A stretch of DNA of 64,000 nucleotides from Paramecium tetraurelia (GCF_000165425.1 NW_001799028.1:148274-212273); one strand, 5' to 3'; counted from the first letter of the stretch, positions 13,745 through 25,679 are shown. A program made the numbers and translations. The notes: a model not told the origin generated them from the letters alone.

Positions 13745-14780
13745 ATGAATGATGACACATTAATAATCAGGATTACTACTTACTCTAGTATGTTTGCAGG
13801 AATCATAGGAAAGATAGCCTGTCATCCCATTGATACAATTAGAGCTAAGATACAGGTATTTTATATTCTCATTAAAAGATTAGACAAACAATGATGCTTA
13901 AGATTAAAGCTGACAAATTGATTTCAACTTTGGTAAAGGAGACCTTAAGAACTGAGGGTCTTCGTGGACTTTACAAAGGGCTTGGAATAACGATAGTAAA
14001 AATGATAATTTCTATATAGATAGGAACAGGACCTGCATATTCTTTATATTTAACAACTTACGAGACATCAAAGTACTTTTTAAATTAGTTGAGTGTAAAT
14101 AGTGTCATTTATCTTAGTTTATGAAGGACAGTCCCAATTTAATATCCTTTACATCTGGAATGATGGCTGAAACTATCAGTTGCATCTTCTGGTTGCCAAT
14201 AGACGTGATAAAAGAGAGATTACAAGTTCAAAGCAATTTAAAGGTTTTTGATTATAAAAATACATTTGTATAATGCTGTGAATATTCTAGGATGCCATCC
14301 AAAAAATTCTAAAGTCAGAAGGAGTGGTTGGTTTATATCGAGCTTATGGAGCAACTGTAGCCTCATATGGACCCTTTAGTGCATTCTATTTTATGTTTTA
14401 TGAGAAATTAAAAAGTAATTCAGTTTATAGGAAATAAAATAGCAATTTTGGAAAATCCATTGTAACCGTCCTTTTTAGAGAGTCTTTGTCTATCGGGGAT
14501 AGCAGGATCGATGGCAGGATTTATATGCAATCCAATGGATATCGTGAGACTGAGAATGCAGGTATAGAGAGCCTCATTGGCCACTCATGCAGAGACAGGC
14601 AATTTTGGATACAAGAACTTAATACATGGAATGTACAAGGTTGTAAGCAATGAGGGGATATTGTCTTTGACAAAGGGATCGATGGCAAAAGTGTTGTACA
14701 CATGCCCTAATACTGCAATTTCAATGAGTGTGGCAGAAGTAACTAGATCTTATTTTATTAATAAATACAAGAGTCATTGA
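13745..14780 (+). CDS. Mitochondrial carrier family (SLC25) protein
   Basis: Five small introns (23, 24, 23, 23, 28 nt) give a 304-residue protein, the standard SLC25 length. All three signature repeats of the PxDxxRxxxQ type are visible: HPIDTIRAKIQ, LPIDVIKERLQ and NPMDIVRLRMQ, each opening one of three two-helix modules. Glycine-rich matrix helices such as GLRGLYKGLG and GVVGLYRAYGA follow the first two. Members exchange metabolites or ions across the inner mitochondrial membrane. The substrate cannot be told from sequence alone; the second signature has Lys for Arg. The C-terminus ends in a basic YKSH. The 3' end lies 36 bp from the convergent kinase gene. Confidence 0.92.
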
Positions 14781-14816
14781 ATATAATTATAAATAGCTAA
14801 AGGAATAAAATTTACA

Positions 14817-16192
14817 TCAGATTTAATTAAAGAATTCGTGTTTTAGTAATTCTTTGGCTTCTGATCTCTGAGCTGGATCATAGGCTAGACATTGTTTTAG
14901 TAAATCTAGGAGTTAATTTTATTTGACTAAAGATAGATAATTGCAGTTCTGTCTTACGACTGAATTCAGTTGCAATTGCTATTGTTTTTAGATGATTCTT
15001 GATGAGTAGTTTGTATAATTACTTGCTTAAATCTCTTCCTTTGACAGCAAATAAGCCATACTTGATTTAGGGTCTTCCTTATCTCATGATTTTCCCTTTA
15101 TAGGATAGCCAATTAGGAACACCATGTAATATGTCAAGTATTATTGCCCCTTGATTTGTTTATAAAAATACCGTAACTCCAAACATCTATTTTTGGAGTC
15201 CCATGCATTTGAGTAAGGGCTTCAATTTAGCTGTTGTATTGATTTGAGTATTTGGTCCAATTATGCATGATATCAAGGGCTTCAGGAGCCATGTATTCAG
15301 GAGTTATCATTCCGAATTGATCCTTGTCCTCATTTGAGAATGCTGATCCAAAATCTATGATCTTGGGTATGTTATTTTCAACTAATATATTGTCTGGTTT
15401 GAGATCGAAATGAGTGACACGTTTGTCATTGATACATGAGATTCCATTCAAAATTCCATGCATTAATTCGATGAGTTTTTGTGGATGTTCATACATGTCC
15501 AACAATTATTGAGTCTCACTTATCTACGACATTAGATTGCTTGTACCGCATAGACTCTTTCTCCCTTGTAGAATTCGCCTTTCATGGTGTAGAGCACTTT
15601 GCTTAGTGGTTTGCCTCCCAACTCCTGTATAATCCAGGTATCTTTGTTTGAATGTTCGACTCCCATGATCTAAACTATGTTATCGGATTTGATGTAACTG
15701 AACTTTGCCTCCTTGCTCTATTGTGGTTTGGCTATTTGTTTCAATGCCACCTTCTGATTGCCTTTGGATGCCAACCAGACCAGGGCAAATCCTCCCCTGA
15801 ATAAGAGTAAAATAAATGATGTACCTTCCCAAGAGTTCAAGCTTGTCGAAACCCAACAATTACCTATCTCCGTAAGTTCCTTTCTCTTCCTCTGTGAGTC
15901 CGTAATCTTTAAGCATCTTAAGGGATGGCAATCTATTAGGTTTGAGGGTGAAGCTACTGTGCTTTTATAATTTCATGACTGTGATTCCAGGGGATTAGTT
16001 TGACTCTTTTTGCACGAGGTCTATGATTATTCGTTAGTGTAACAGCGAATCCAATCCTACAATATTGTCTATATGAAAATGGGATATAAAAGTGTGGTAA
16101 TGGAGGAGGTGATATAAATACATACTGTTGGTGGAGACGGGAGTTCTTCTGGATTTCTGCGACAGTTGTCTCTAATAATGAATGGGCATCAT
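14817..16192 (-). CDS. Serine/threonine protein kinase
   Basis: After four introns (28, 23, 22, 25 nt) this is 425 residues. An N-terminal extension of about 130 residues has no recognised domain. The kinase domain follows: glycine loop LGRGGFALVWLA, the ATP-binding lysine in VALKQ, catalytic loop HFDLKPDN (Phe in place of the usual Arg of HRD), the DFG motif, and PEYMAPEAL as the APE motif. The short C-terminal part with LAYDPAQRSEAKELL is a normal helix alphaI region. HFD in place of HRD makes it an RD-negative kinase that may not need activation-loop phosphorylation. The subfamily is not clear. The start uses the first of two tandem ATGs, 68 bp from the divergent gene at 16,261. Confidence 0.88.
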
Positions 16193-16260
16193 ATTAATTA
16201 ATTATATTTATACTCTTAACCAATTATTGATAATGCATAATTATTTATATAATATTTGAA

Positions 16261-16730
16261 ATGTAGGAGTGGCCTAAGAAATTGTTTCTTGCTATTGCAT
16301 TCGTCTCTTGCTTCACCTGTTATGCAAGACCAGACTACAATCTCCCGCTATTCGCCTTTGCATATTTGCTTTGGGACATAGACAGACCTGTAAGTGAATC
16401 ATCTAAGTCAATTTAGGTATCGCAAAAGATTAGATTAATTTACCTATTTGTTTATTCGTGGATTATTGATTTCGTTTGGCTTGTTTATTGGGGTCCATTT
16501 TGGAATTCATCCACTTTCAGTCATAATTGGGCTGATGGAATTTAAACCTTTGTGTTAGTGTTGTCCGTTATCAACTTTATCTTGAAAGTAGAAATTGAAT
16601 TAATATTGTGTAGTTGGGTACAATTGTAGTGTGCATTTTGGCAGAGAAAGAATGCAAAGATGCATTACATCCTGAAAATGCAATGGGACATGCGAAGAAC
16701 ATCTTTAATAGTGATGGTTAGCATTAATGA
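16261..16730 (+). CDS. Small four-TM protein, possibly ATRAP-like
   Basis: Two introns (27 and 26 nt) give 138 residues with four hydrophobic segments: residues 6-20, 27-35, 49-65 and 82-110. The central YSWIIDFVWLVYW segment, the loop with aromatic residues, and the short polar C-terminus recall the AGTRAP (angiotensin receptor-associated protein) family of small membrane proteins, but the similarity is weak and rests on layout more than on exact residues. The first intron is a multiple of three and could be retained without a frame change. The second codon is TAG, read as Gln. Confidence 0.55.
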
Positions 16731-16775
16731 ATTACTTAAATTTTTTAAAAAAAAATTAATATCTATTTTAAATTA

Positions 16776-17275
16776 ATGTCTTAATCAGTGCTTTGGGAAG
16801 TAGTTAAGGGCAACAATGGTCATTTTTTGGTCAAGAGAAACGGATTGACCCTCTCAACCGATCCATTCAATAACACCGGAGTTTAAACATACAGCAGCAC
16901 AGGTACAGAGGCAATATTAATATCAAAAGGATTCATTACATAAAATGCTATTGGAGTAGTACCAACATAAGCAAAGGCTAATTAAATCAACAATGTGAAT
17001 TTGGTTGCCAGAAAGAGCACCAAATTCCAATAGGCTGACAGAAAGACCAAGAATACTCAATCAGTTTATGCTTCAACCTTGAGTGTCAAACACGGAATTC
17101 ACATCAGCCTCAAGAGTATGTCATCTCTTATCAACCCTAGGTAATCAGAAAGAGATTCGGCACAAGAAGACTCGGATTGTAGAAGGCAGCTCTCAGAAAA
17201 TTGGTTAAGTTGAACAGAGCCAATGCTGTCAGAAGAAGAAATGAAATTGCTGCAACTAAGGCATAAAAGAAATGA
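16776..17275 (+). CDS. RPL28: 60S ribosomal protein eL28
   Basis: The N-terminus LWEVVKGNNGHFLVKRNGLTLSTDPFN matches eL28, whose start contains a W..V..N..FLVKRN pattern followed by S.EP/DP.N. A 27-nt intron joins TYSSTG to FITQNAIGV, aligning with the conserved NGLIHRKTVGV part. A second, less certain intron of 23 nt before PQEYV restores the frame to the basic tail RKRFGTRRLGLQKAAL...AQKK. The spliced product is about 149 residues, against 137 in human. It is a component of the large ribosomal subunit. It is the second of three ribosomal protein genes in the first 19 kb. Confidence 0.85.
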
Positions 17276-17435
17276 TTTGCATTATCAAACGATGTACAAT
17301 AAATATATATAAATAAATAATATTATTATATAAATGGGAACTATTCTCACAAATAAATATAAAAGGATAATATTTATTAATAATCACATCATAATACATT
17401 GATATCTTATTACATGATTTTTAATTTAAATTAAT

Positions 17436-17759
17436 ATGAAATAAGAAAGAGTTGCACCTAAGCCTTAGTTCGGGATTTTAAAGCAGCAATAACCATCCTT
17501 TCCAGATGATGTATTGTCATATAACAGCAGCAAATCGATGAAGCTATCAAACGATGCAACACTTAAAGTTCGTTATGATCGATTTGGAAATGTCATCGAT
17601 AAGGCAAGACGAGATCATTAGATCTCCTTTAGAGATAGAGTTACAAAACAATAAAAGGTCTATGACTTATTCTTGTTTGATTTGTTTAAAGTTGAATAGT
17701 TGTAAATTGAGAATCGGAAAAAATAATAAAATAAGGGTTGGTGTTGCTCGATTTAATGA
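17436..17759 (+). CDS. Small basic protein with C-terminal CaaX box
   Basis: An intron-less 107-residue frame from ATG 17436 to TGA 17757-17759, with TAA/TAG read as Gln. I do not recognise the family. The middle contains RYDRFGNVIDKARRDHQISFRDRVTKQ (basic and polar) and the C-terminus is KGWCCSIQ. The last four residues, CSIQ, fit the CaaX rule for farnesylation, and the preceding Cys could be palmitoylated. This suggests a small membrane-anchored regulatory or adaptor protein. The adjacent downstream gene (eS4) is convergent, with 49 bp between stop codons. Confidence 0.65.
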
Positions 17760-17808
17760 AATGAATTATTTAATATTTTATGTAAATGTGTACTATACTT
17801 TAGAATTA

Positions 17809-18720
17809 TCACTATTTTTTAGTTTCTTCTTGGTGTTCTCTGGCTTATTTCTTTTCAAGAGCTGTCAAATACAATCCGTTGTCATCTGGGAGTGAAATCA
17901 AGGACTTCTTTCCTTTTCCGATTGTGAAGATATTGTTGATTCTTGTAGAGAAGTGCTTTCCATTTGAGTCCTAAGATATATCTTTATTAATTCATACTTT
18001 AACATGGACGATGTCAAATGATCCAAGATGTCTTTCTCTGTGTTGGATGAGACCCACTCTTCCAATGTTATTACCTCCGATAATGTAACATAAATTTCCT
18101 AGTTGATATTATAGATACAGATATTACCTGGTTCTTCCTTGAGGAAATCGACAACCTTTCCAGTTTCCAAATCGATTTTTAATGTGTCATTGACATGAAT
18201 ATCAGGGTTGGGGTATCTGATGGTTCTGGCATCGCTGGTGACAATATAGGGGACATTGTTTGGTCCAACCTTCTTTTGGGTTACTTTGACTAACTTGAAT
18301 TTGGCCTCATCTGGTTTGATTGATTTTAATATGAATTTTCCTTAGACATCATACAAAACTCTGTAACTTTCTCTTGTCTTGTCAATTGTGATGACATCTG
18401 AGTCATTAATGATATAAAAGTACCTTATAAGCCAACTGGATATCCAAAGTCAGATCTCACTTTTCCGTCAACTTTAATATTACCATCCTTATCAGCAAGA
18501 ATCGTTTAGACTTCTCTTGCATACAAAGCGTATTTCAGTTTATGTTGCAATATTACAGACAAAGGAATTGATTCTCTCAATTTATGGGGTCCTTATGAGG
18601 GTCTTGTTGTCCAATTTCCTCCCAATTTTGAGAGCATCCAACTCTTGGGTGCTGTGATTCTTTTCATATGTTTCTTGGGTCCTCTTGCCTATAGATAATA
18701 GTAATCACTATTCTTACCAT
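17809..18720 (-). CDS. RPS4: 40S ribosomal protein eS4
   Basis: Four introns (29, 26, 29, 27 nt) give 266 residues, the normal eS4 length. Recognised parts are [19 protein letters not shown] at the start, [15 protein letters not shown], the S4-type RNA-binding part [15 protein letters not shown], then [15 protein letters not shown], and [19 protein letters not shown]; the KOW region follows around [21 protein letters not shown]. The first exon holds only the ATG: a GTAAG intron follows immediately and the second exon begins at GCA. The protein binds 18S rRNA in the small subunit body. It is divergent from ADAT3, with 240 bp between starts. Confidence 0.94.
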
Positions 18721-18960
18721 GATTGTTTAAAGAAAAAATTAAAATCTTTTTAATTTAATTCAAAATGCCAATACTCATAACATCAGAAATATTTTATTAT
18801 TATGTACAATATTTATGCTATTCATATTATGACAATTTAATATGAAGGTATGAACTACGCAATTACAGAGCACAATATCTTCTTGATTCAGATTCTGATA
18901 ATTAATACAATGAGAGAATCAATTTTAAATTACAATAAGCGATTTTAATATTTAATATAA

Positions 18961-19757
18961 ATGCAATTCTAATAATTAATGCCCGTAGGATATGTGAAAC
19001 AACCTCCTCTTAAGACATTTGTTATTGCGAAGATTAAGAAGGAAAATACTGAGAAATAGATAAAACTGTATAAACAAAAATATCACCAATACTTCTATCA
19101 GCATGATTATCTGAAATTGGTTAAACAAGGTAAAGAGAAGGATCATGTATTGATGTTATTTTGTTTTCCAGAAGTAAGTCTGCTGATTGTTATCAATAGG
19201 ACTTAGAGAAGATGAAGGTGGACTTTGAAGTGGAGGAATATATTGAAATTGAATTGCCAAGCATTGCCCCTATTCACAAAGATTAGAAGTCTCTGTATAA
19301 TGACTATTGGAATATCTTGCATCCGAATTACGAGTATCCGCATAAGCAAAACAAAGATGCAGCTCTGAGAATGCAATAGATTTTAGATACCAAAGTCACA
19401 AGGAATAAATGCATCCTCTATGATGAGGACAACACTATTGTGATTGAAGCAGAAGATGAAACGCACATCAATAATGCTAGACATTGTGTCATGGTAGCAA
19501 TGGAGAAGTTGGCAGAACACAACAAAAATGAGAATCAATAGAAGCACTTTCATGATTTATAGTATTATGCTAAAGAAATGACTTTGGTAATATACTTTGA
19601 ACCATGCATAATGTGTGCTATGGCTTTGGTTCATTCAAGAATTAAGGAGGTGTATTACTACCAAAAGAGAGTGGTAGATGGAGGACTCAATGATCAATTA
19701 TAACTTAATAACCTGAAACAACTAAATCATAAATATTTAGTGTTCTATTAGCATTGA
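18961..19757 (+). CDS. ADAT3: tRNA adenosine deaminase subunit ADAT3/Tad3
   Basis: A 256-residue protein after one 26-nt intron. The C-terminal half is a cytidine/deoxycytidylate-deaminase fold: NARHCVMVAM aligns with the zinc histidine motif, and EPCIMCAMALVHSRI is the PCxxC zinc motif. The HxE catalytic signature reads HCV (codons from 19492), so the catalytic glutamate is missing. This is characteristic of ADAT3, the non-catalytic partner of ADAT2 in making inosine at tRNA position 34. The ending LNHKYLVFYQH also matches ADAT3 proteins. The N-terminal half is less conserved. The 3' end is 18 bp from the convergent BRO1 gene. Confidence 0.9.
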
Positions 19758-19775
19758 TTTAATTTTATTTATAAT

Positions 19776-21960
19776 TCAATTGCTATTATTTGTAAGTTCA
19801 TTTATAACGTTGGTTAATTAAGCAACCTATTATGAAATGGAACTAAACATATATCTGTTAATAAATACTCGTAAAACTATTGAGCGTACTCTAAATTGTA
19901 AAATACTTCCTGAATGACTTTTAGAGAATCCTCAAATTCTTGCTCTCCCTAATTGGCAAGTTTAAGAAACTCTTATTTATCCTCCATTTGACATGCAATC
20001 TATTCTAAATCCTTTAGATTTATGGAAGCAAACTAAATAAATGTAATTGTTGTTACTATAGCATCGTATTCTGTAATCTTTATTTGGATCATCTTTAATG
20101 CTTATAATAGAAGATTTGCGTCGATTTTTTAATTGCTGCTCTGATCCAATCCCATATCATCGATGTACTTCTCTAGACTAGCCAATTGGAGTTTTATTAA
20201 GTCCATCTTGTTAATTATAGTCTCAACAGCAACAGACAACTTTTTCAAAGTGTTTAGATTCTTCCTGAAGAAGTTCTGAGACTCCTACAAGGAATTCTAC
20301 ATTTTACTGGCGATCATTTGATTATTGTTCTATTCAATAAATAGTAATTGTTCCTTAATGCCCTTAATCTGTTCTTCTGTGGTTCTATTTATTAGGCTTG
20401 CCTCTAAAAGCTTCTTTTGTACATCTATTTATTATAATGACATCAAATACCCTCAACAATTCTTCTGAAATTTTCAATCTATTATGATAAGAGTTAATAT
20501 CCCTGAGTGGGAGGTTCCTTTTACACAGAGCATAAATCCAATTGATTTTTTATATTTATTAATTTCTTTCCTTATTCTTACTGCAATTGATGAATCTTTT
20601 GAATTTATTGTTGGCATCCTTTCCATCCTCCCTTTTGTTTAATAAAATCAACTTTAAGTTGGATTGATTGGGTTAATTTTAGAGTTTCAGCATTTTGATA
20701 AGAATCAACCATGAATTGTATGTTGTATTAGAAATAAATCTAATTAAAATTATTTTGTAGATCTAATAGTTTTTATTAGGCATAAGTTTTATGAGCATTT
20801 ATTTCTTAGATTAGTTTTCGGGTTTCCACATGTACTTCCTATTATTTGTTATCCCACTTGTTTTAAAATGACTCTGGAGGCCTAGCCTTAATGAGATCCT
20901 ATTTGACTGGCAATTGCAATAATTCATACTCCTTTGCTATAGGGTGTTTAAAAGCATTTTCATTGAGATACAAGTACTCTTTCTTAAGTGCTATAAGCTA
21001 CTATTATTGCAAGAGAAGGAACTCATTCTTGTGTTTAAACTTTTTAAAAAGTTCCACTATTGATTATTCAGCCTTATTCAAATAGGTTATGGCTTTGCCC
21101 ATTCTTTATTCTCGTGGAACCTCTTTGGCAGTGCTAGCCATCAATTTGGCCAACTCCATATTGGTGATAACAACAGTGACAGTGTGATCATTGGAGAACC
21201 TCTCCATCAACTAATTATAAATGATGGGGGGTATTGGTTTCTTGTTACTGGTTTTGGTTTATATCAAGCATCTAATAGTTTACTCGTACATCTTGGAAGA
21301 CTCTTGTAACAAACCCAAAGCTATAAGAAGTTCATCTGGATTTTTGATTGTTTGGAAATGATCATACAATTTCTTATATCCATAGGCTTAGGCCTATTGA
21401 TTAGAGGAAAGATTACGTAGCAATTGTGCATGTGAATGTGCACTAATGATAGATCGGAATGCTATTAGATAGTCCTTGAATTGACAAAGGCCGTGACTTC
21501 AGAGAGTCTCTAAAAACACCACTGGGAATTACGACTCTTGCTAATTGCATCCTTGATGGTTGGCATGTTCTGTCCCAAATGATAATAGAGCAATCCAAGA
21601 TTGTATAGAGAGCAGGAGTATTCGTAATGCCATTAATTGGATTGAGTAAATTTATTCTAAAATATTCTATCTGTGTTACAGGTTCATAGGAATCATTCCA
21701 CGAGAATGAGATTTCAAGCTTAACTTGTTAATCTATGGCTGAGTCCAAAAGGAGAATATATTCGGTCAGTAATTTCTCAAGTTAGAGACAAGCCTCCACA
21801 TCCCCCTTATTACAATCCTACCAACGATAGTCAGTGATCTGCTTTCTATATTCATCGATTTTATTGACTAATTAATTCTTATTCGATATCAATAGACTAT
21901 TACCTCAGTCCTGGGAAATTTGATTGCCTTAGTTTATTTAAATCTGAAACCAAAGTTCAT
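19776..21960 (-). CDS. BRO1-domain protein (ALIX/Bro1-like)
   Basis: The start MNFGFRFKQTKAIKFP is typical of BRO1 proteins. The core contains EISFSWNDSYEP, then after a 23-nt intron QWHYEYSCSLYNLGLLYYHLGQ, the conserved BRO1 segment in which the Phe/Trp-Asp-Ser motif precedes a helix packed with Leu and Tyr. The second half is long, helical and Gln/Lys/Glu-rich, similar to the V-shaped domain of ALIX. BRO1 proteins bind ESCRT-III and act in endosomal sorting, membrane repair or cytokinesis. No proline-rich tail is evident. A final 26-nt intron near 19,850 leads to TGA at 19776-19778. Some inner splice sites remain approximate. Confidence 0.75.
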
Positions 21961-22017
21961 ATTATTATTATTTATGTATTTGGCGAGAATAAATATTACA
22001 AATATTTAAGTTATCAC

Positions 22018-22320
22018 TCATAATCTCTACTTCCCTTAGGCTTACTTTAATAGATGCAACAAGGTTTCTTGTCTACGACTCTTTCGTTTCTTCGTCTATC
22101 TCTAGAACACCATCATCTTTTCTTGATACTACAATGAGAATCGAAATCATACTCTGGTCAACACCAATGAAATGTTGTTGTGAGAATTGTAATTGCTGAA
22201 TTCGCAAACCCTCTCGAATTGCTAGAAGATATCTATGTATTATCCCATAATCTTTTCCTAATCATCGTCCTCCTCCTCAGAACTATCATCTAACTTTAAT
22301 TTTACTGATTTTCTTCTCAT
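22018..22320 (-). CDS. Small unknown protein, boundaries uncertain
   Basis: A coding-like frame of about 90 residues between the BRO1 gene and the K+ channel. One plausible reading starts at ATG 22320 (MRRKSVKLKLDD), removes a 26-nt intron and continues RKDYGIIHRYLLAIREGL, ending with a charged SRKDDGVLEIDEETKES region. Another reading keeps an acidic EEEDDDQEK run and would join it to the upstream channel gene as its C-terminus. In the first model the ATG overlaps the channel's TGA by 2 nt. No family is recognised. Confidence 0.4.
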
Positions 22321-24785
22321 TATTTAGTTTATCTGTAATGAGGGTACTTACAAAACCTATTAACATCCTTGTTCATTCATCACATACAACGACTCATTCA
22401 CTCCCTTCTTCACACCCTTCTCATTTACAGGCACTTCCTCATCAGGAGACTCTGTCTGAGATCCATAATTTACTGAAGTCTTCCTGTGATTCTTGCCCCC
22501 AGTTGTATTCAGAAATTGATTATTCTGACAAAACCTAAAAGTTCTAGGAGAGGAATCATCCAAAGACACCAAGACCCTCTATGATAAAGATGACTTCCCC
22601 ATAGTCTGGACATTATTTTGCATCTGATTACAAGTGGGTTGATTTCCAAAATGGATACCATGTTGTTATTACAATTCCTTCATCTCCTCTATCTAAACTA
22701 GATCTTCATTCTTCATCATGTAATTGAGAACACTCTCCAAAACAATGAAATGATGCTTCAATGCATACATTTTCCTCGTATGGTTATGTCTAAGGTACTG
22801 TGGTGTTCTGTCGACTGGAGTGAACTTCCTGTAATTGTACAACGTCTTGATTCTATTAGGTAATCCAAATAACAAGGGACAAGTATTTGTAAAATGACAA
22901 TCGCTTTGGCAACTATTACATTTTATTTGAATTGCTTTAAAATTTTAATTTTGAACAATGTCATCTGTGATCTACTAGAAAATTTCCTAAGCTTATACAC
23001 TTTAAATATATACATAATCCAACGGATGATCCTTAAAGATGAAGTGCAATTACTCTCTTGAGATCTGGAGAACTTTAGTTGTTTGTGAAGCTATGGCATC
23101 ATAGGAGTAGGCTCTTTTTGAGAAGAAATCCAATTACCCAACAAAAGAGGGATTGTTTATCTTTTATAACAATCTCGATTAATCATTGAGAGTAACGACT
23201 AGTTTTATCTCCCCTGTTACGAGAATGAATAATTAAGTTGATTTATTATTTCTTCTGAATAGGTAATCGTCAGATTGGATTTATCTCTCCTCTAAATACA
23301 TACATAATTTATTCAACAAAGGTTAACTGAAATTCTTAAAGAAAGATAATTGATTTATTATTTTAGCATTCACATCTACAATCATCTGATCTTTCAAACT
23401 TTTGGGGATCAAATCTGCAAATTAAATTACTTTCTAAGAGGGTTTGCTCCACAAATATTCAAAATATCTTCTAAACTTGATTTAAAGATCATCAGACACA
23501 TTCTAGCTTTTTAAATATCTATTTAATTGATTCATGTTATTCTTTAATTGAACTGATTACTTAGAGAAGTCTTGGAATATGCCTCCTATATTGTTGACAG
23601 TATATGCAAATGTTGCAGATGAGATCATAGTCATAAAGATTACAAAGATACGTTCAGTCAAATTCACAGGGATGATATCTCCATATCCAATGGTTGTCAT
23701 TGTAACAATACTCCAATAAAATGAGACTACATATCTATCCAACCAAGATTCGTTCTACAATTAGGCAACCTTCAACCAAGTCTTGCCTTCATGATGACCC
23801 CATTCTCCCCACTGTCCGATGATATGCCAAATGCAGGCTGAAAAGTGGGCTACTAATATCATAAAAGATCTAATGCATATGTATAGGCATACATCATCTT
23901 GAATAAATCGAATATTGCCGTTTGTCTATTCGTCAACTCCAAACGATTAAACAGAGATGAGAATAAACTTGACAACTAGAATACTTTCAAAACTATCACA
24001 AAATCAAAGTATCTAAAGTTGAATTGTTGACCTATAAAGAAAGGAACAACCAAAAACAAATCAATAAAAAAGCCTATCCAATATTAATACCCATTAACCT
24101 TCAATGCAATAGAATTTGACTATCTTTGCTCTGCTTGTGATTAGTATTCCCTTGTTGTAAATGCAAGTGTTGAATTTCAATGCGATATCCAAGAGAAATG
24201 AATAAACAGGTAATTGTTCGAAGATGAATTCCTTACTGTTCAATGGAAATTCTTCAATTTCTGGAAAGGAAATACGCAAAGAAACATAAAACACATTTAT
24301 AGTAACAATCACTATTAGATAGATATTCCAAATGATTATGATAGCATCATCTGGTTTTAAGAGCCACTTTCTGAAATTGCTTTTCTAAAAATGGTTGTTG
24401 TGTTCTGCTATATTGATACATATATACACAGTATGCAGGAAAACCAATTATTTAATTTGAGCAGGAAGCGAGAGGGTCTATCTTTAGGTAGGAGTCCTTG
24501 ATATCTGTAATAATTATAGTGAGATGCATTGTCATTAATTAAATTGAATTCTTGCTTTGAAAAATGAGTCAGATCCCTCTTTGTGATCTGTCTAGTGATC
24601 AGAGCAATGAATCTGGAGACTATCAGTATTATTTTGAATGCTTTGTATTTCCAAATAGGATTTTCTATTCCAAAACTTTGATGTTGAGTCCTTCTACCCC
24701 ACAATAGCACTTTGGAGCTCTTGTTTATATTTGTTTCAAGGGGATCTGGACAATCCTCGATGTTGCTGATTTAACTTATAATCAT
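22317..24785 (-). CDS. Voltage-gated-type K+ channel with cyclic-nucleotide-binding domain (1)
   Basis: The CNG/EAG-like layout is clear. The N-terminal cytosolic part ends with KWLLKPDDAIIIIWNIYLIVIV, which leads into S1. The pore helix and selectivity filter read SFYWSIVTMTTIGYGDIIP (filter at about 23,670-23,700), the GYGD of K+-selective channels. After S6 comes a C-linker and a region like a CNBD (QLSFFKNFSQPLLNKLCMYLEE, then DDYLFRRNN). The exact C-terminus is uncertain; a 19-nt intron would give a stop at 22317. Such channels set membrane potential, which controls ciliary beating in ciliates. The start at 24785 is 24 bp from the F-box gene on the other strand. A paralogous channel lies 4 kb away. 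Confidence 0.88.
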
Positions 24786-24809
24786 AAAATTATAATAATT
24801 ATTTAAAAC
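24786..24809. promoter_or_regulatory. 24-bp divergent gap between start codons
   Basis: The chosen start codons of the K+ channel (minus, 24785) and the F-box gene (plus, 24810) are only 24 bp apart. Both must share core promoter elements that overlap coding or UTR sequence, or one start lies further inside. The stretch is almost entirely A/T. Confidence 0.45.
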
Positions 24810-25679
24810 ATGGATAAACTTGATAAAATTATTGCACAATTAGACGAATTGGAAATTAGTCAAAAACACAGGGAAGAGTTGCTCAAAAGAAATCAAGCAA
24901 CATTCCTCCTGAGATTGCCAAAAGTACTCAATCAGATTTGTTATTCAGGTCATTTTAATATAGAGAGTGTGTGGATTTTTGGATGATAATGATCTATATA
25001 GATTTACAGCAACATGTTCCACACTCAGAAAGGTGATGTTTTGTCCTTTGGGATTCAAACTATTGATGTTGAGTAGAAATGCTAATCATTTGGTTGGAGG
25101 ACCCAAACATTCTCAAATACAACTGAAACATGAAAAGATCGACATTATCTCATGTGGCAATTTGTCAACCAACAGCAGTATGTTTGACACAGAGGAGGAT
25201 GCACTAGCCTAATTAGAGGTTTTGAAAGCTGTGAAGGATTTCTTATAGAGCAAATTGCAGGATTCGCAAGCAACCATTTAAAAATTACAAGACATGTTGG
25301 AAGATGCCCAAGCTACTCTAAAATATGAAAAATCAGTCAATTTAAGGTTGCAATCCAAAATAAACATTCTGCAAAATCAACTATCGATATCTGAACTCTA
25401 GAGGTAGGATGTTAGGGAGAACTTGGCAGAATTGAATTCTAAATACAACAAAATTGTATCGCATTATAGATATTCTCATAGATCACTTAAATGGAATAGG
25501 ACAAAATCATCTTGTTGGAAGACAAGGAGAAGCTTCTAAAACACAAGCAAGTCTTGATCGAAGAGGTCTACAGATTGAGAGGTGTGGTGGCCAAGATGGA
25601 GGAAAACCAAAACAATTATAAGGAAGCCTTAAGACAGGTTAAAACCTTTATGGAAAGCGTAGAAGTTAAACCTGTTTGA
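24810..25679 (+). CDS. F-box protein with C-terminal coiled coil
   Basis: Two introns (28 and 26 nt) give 271 residues. Residues about 35-75 read LPKVLNQILCGFLDDNDLYRFTATCSTLRKV, which has the F-box pattern (LP...L..IL.FLd..DL.R...tC..wr). After residue 120 a continuous coiled coil with many Lys, Glu and Gln runs to the end. F-box proteins link substrates to SKP1-cullin ligases, and a cullin gene is also in this window, though the substrate-binding part here is only a coiled coil. The N-terminal 30 residues before the F-box are charged and helical. Confidence 0.7.

Noticed and set aside
15758-15970. Plus-strand frame of 70 codons
   Set aside because: It lies inside the minus-strand kinase gene, and its product shows no recognisable features.
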